Positions 34,401 through 35,164 of a stretch of DNA of 35,164 nt are shown in pieces (the stretch's first letter is position 1; each line of letters begins with the position of its first letter). The notes under the pieces were generated by a model. It saw nothing but the letters and a program-made list of their open reading frames with translations. It had not been told where the DNA came from and made no database searches. The stretch comes from Zoopage sp. CT-All (taxonomy: Eukaryota; Zoopagomycota; Zoopagomycetes; Zoopagales; Zoopagaceae). The DNA is taken from positions 1 through 35,164 of the forward strand of contig QZWS01000042.1 in NCBI GenBank assembly GCA_004114245.1, read 5' to 3'. Both the position numbers and the translations under genes were made by a program.

Positions 34401-35091
34401 CCATGGCGCAGTCGATCGCTCACGAGCACCTTTACTATAAGGACCTATTCGCTGCGCGCGATTCGTTTGAGAAGTGGCGGAAGACATTGGAATCGAACTC
34501 GAAGAATGACATTGCACAGTCGGAAGAGGCAAGGGACAATGACATCAAGGTAAATGAACGGAGGTTTCCAGACCACAGGGGAGCAGTGCTGCGGACGAAA
34601 TCCAGCCATACTGACAGAGGCACTGTTTTTTGTTTGTACAACTGTCGCAGGAAAAGGCACAAGAGGCAATTGCTGAGATCGAGTCCTTGCTCCGATCGAG
34701 ATGGCTGTTTGATTGCGCGTTGCCTGGCGGTATGTATTCATTTTCTGTCGGTGCTACACCTTGTGATTCTTTGTTAGTGCCTTTTTTAATCATGACAAGC
34801 ACGGTGATGATGATAGATATGGTCAGGAATCAGGAGCTGAAGGTGATCCGTCAGATTTATGTGTCGGAGCTGGTTATAAACCTACACCAGGTGTACTTCG
34901 AGACGCGTGCCATCATCCCCGAGTACCTCAACAACTCTGTAGAGATGGCCAACATGGTCGCAAGCGAGACATCCGGAGCACCATTGTACAATGAGCTGAG
35001 CGCAACGAAACGCCTGCAGGAGTTTTTGCGACTGGTTCGTCTGTCCTCGATTGAACTTATCAAGCAGGAACAGAATCCGTTTGCGTTCTGA
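31435..35091 (+). CDS. NUP107: Nuclear pore Y-complex subunit Nup107/Nup84
   Basis: Thirteen exons (31435-31547, 31653-31684, 31767-31953, 32054-32176, 32251-32365, 32457-32945, 33032-33583, 33670-33745, 33827-33951, 34042-34204, 34317-34549, 34651-34729, 34817-35091) encode 853 residues. The helical solenoid carries Nup107/84 landmarks: EHDLLRAVWQYIRRGQHQQA, GLWKGTCYALAKE...FERAVYGALCGD, VIPVCSTWEDHAWARYNALVE, and the C-terminal region LHQVYFETRAIIPEYLNN with LQEFLRLVRLSS. It is a scaffold nucleoporin of the Y (Nup84/Nup107-160) complex at the nuclear envelope. The N-terminal 40 residues are Ser/Thr-rich with a KPFGGFSFS stretch. The early exons, especially the 32-nt second exon, rest on phase and splice signals and are less certain than the rest. 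Confidence 0.9.
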
Positions 35092-35133
35092 GGTGTAAAA
35101 GTGGGGAGTCGTTCCGAAGCCGATCGAAAAAAA

Positions 35134-35139
35134 AATAAA
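35134..35139 (+). terminator. Polyadenylation signal AATAAA of NUP107
   Basis: AATAAA lies 43 nt after the NUP107 stop codon, 25 bases before the end of the window, in an A-rich stretch. The position fits a cleavage signal. Confidence 0.5.
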
Positions 35140-35164
35140 TGTATGCAGTTGGCTTAGAAAGGAA

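Overview
The window looks like nuclear DNA of an intron-rich, early-diverging fungus, probably Mucoromycota in the broad sense (Mortierella-like). This is inferred from gene content and structure. Almost every gene has several short GT-AG introns (mostly 74-160 nt, often with CTAAC/CTAAT branch-like sites). The proteins are eukaryotic and largely fungal in type (PEX11, MRS3/4-type carrier, cystathionine beta-lyase), but animal-like genes usually missing from yeasts (BRAT1, FANCE, NOPCHAP1) are also present. No transposon, tRNA, rRNA, CRISPR array or prokaryotic feature was found.

Layout: DED1/DDX3 RNA helicase (+, 146-2561); PEX11 (-, 3055-4361); FANCE-like protein (-, 4560-6784); a doubtful ORF (+, 7035-7535) just upstream of ribosomal protein uL2/RPL2 (+, 7564-8805); a 20-exon, about 2094-residue formin (-, 8944-17321); BRAT1 (-, 18033-21462); cystathionine beta-lyase (+, 21787-23703); mitoferrin (-, 24030-25725); a 1.6 kb stretch with no supported gene (25726-27307); cytosolic seryl-tRNA synthetase (-, 27308-29104); NOPCHAP1 (+, 29280-29958); COX18 (-, 30049-31222); NUP107/Nup84 (+, 31435-35091). 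I joined exons by hand from splice signals, reading phase and family resemblance. Every joined model has a length divisible by three and an uninterrupted frame, which supports the models internally, but no transcript data were available.

The genes are mostly unrelated housekeeping functions: translation and ribosome or snoRNP biogenesis (DED1, RPL2, SerRS, NOPCHAP1), organelle biology (PEX11, mitoferrin, COX18), nuclear functions (FANCE, BRAT1, NUP107), actin assembly (formin) and sulfur amino-acid metabolism. There is no gene cluster in the biosynthetic or defence sense. Three close head-to-head pairs (BRAT1/STR3, SerRS/NOPCHAP1, COX18/NUP107) probably share promoters.

Points most worth a second look: a BRAT1 orthologue ending in the same Asp-Cys-Tyr tail as animal BRAT1; a fungal FANCE candidate; a formin with ubiquitin-fold (RA-like) N-terminus plus GBD/FH3 and DAD-like tail; a 12-nt microexon in PEX11; and the first 55 bases of the window, which exactly duplicate an internal stretch of the DED1 gene.
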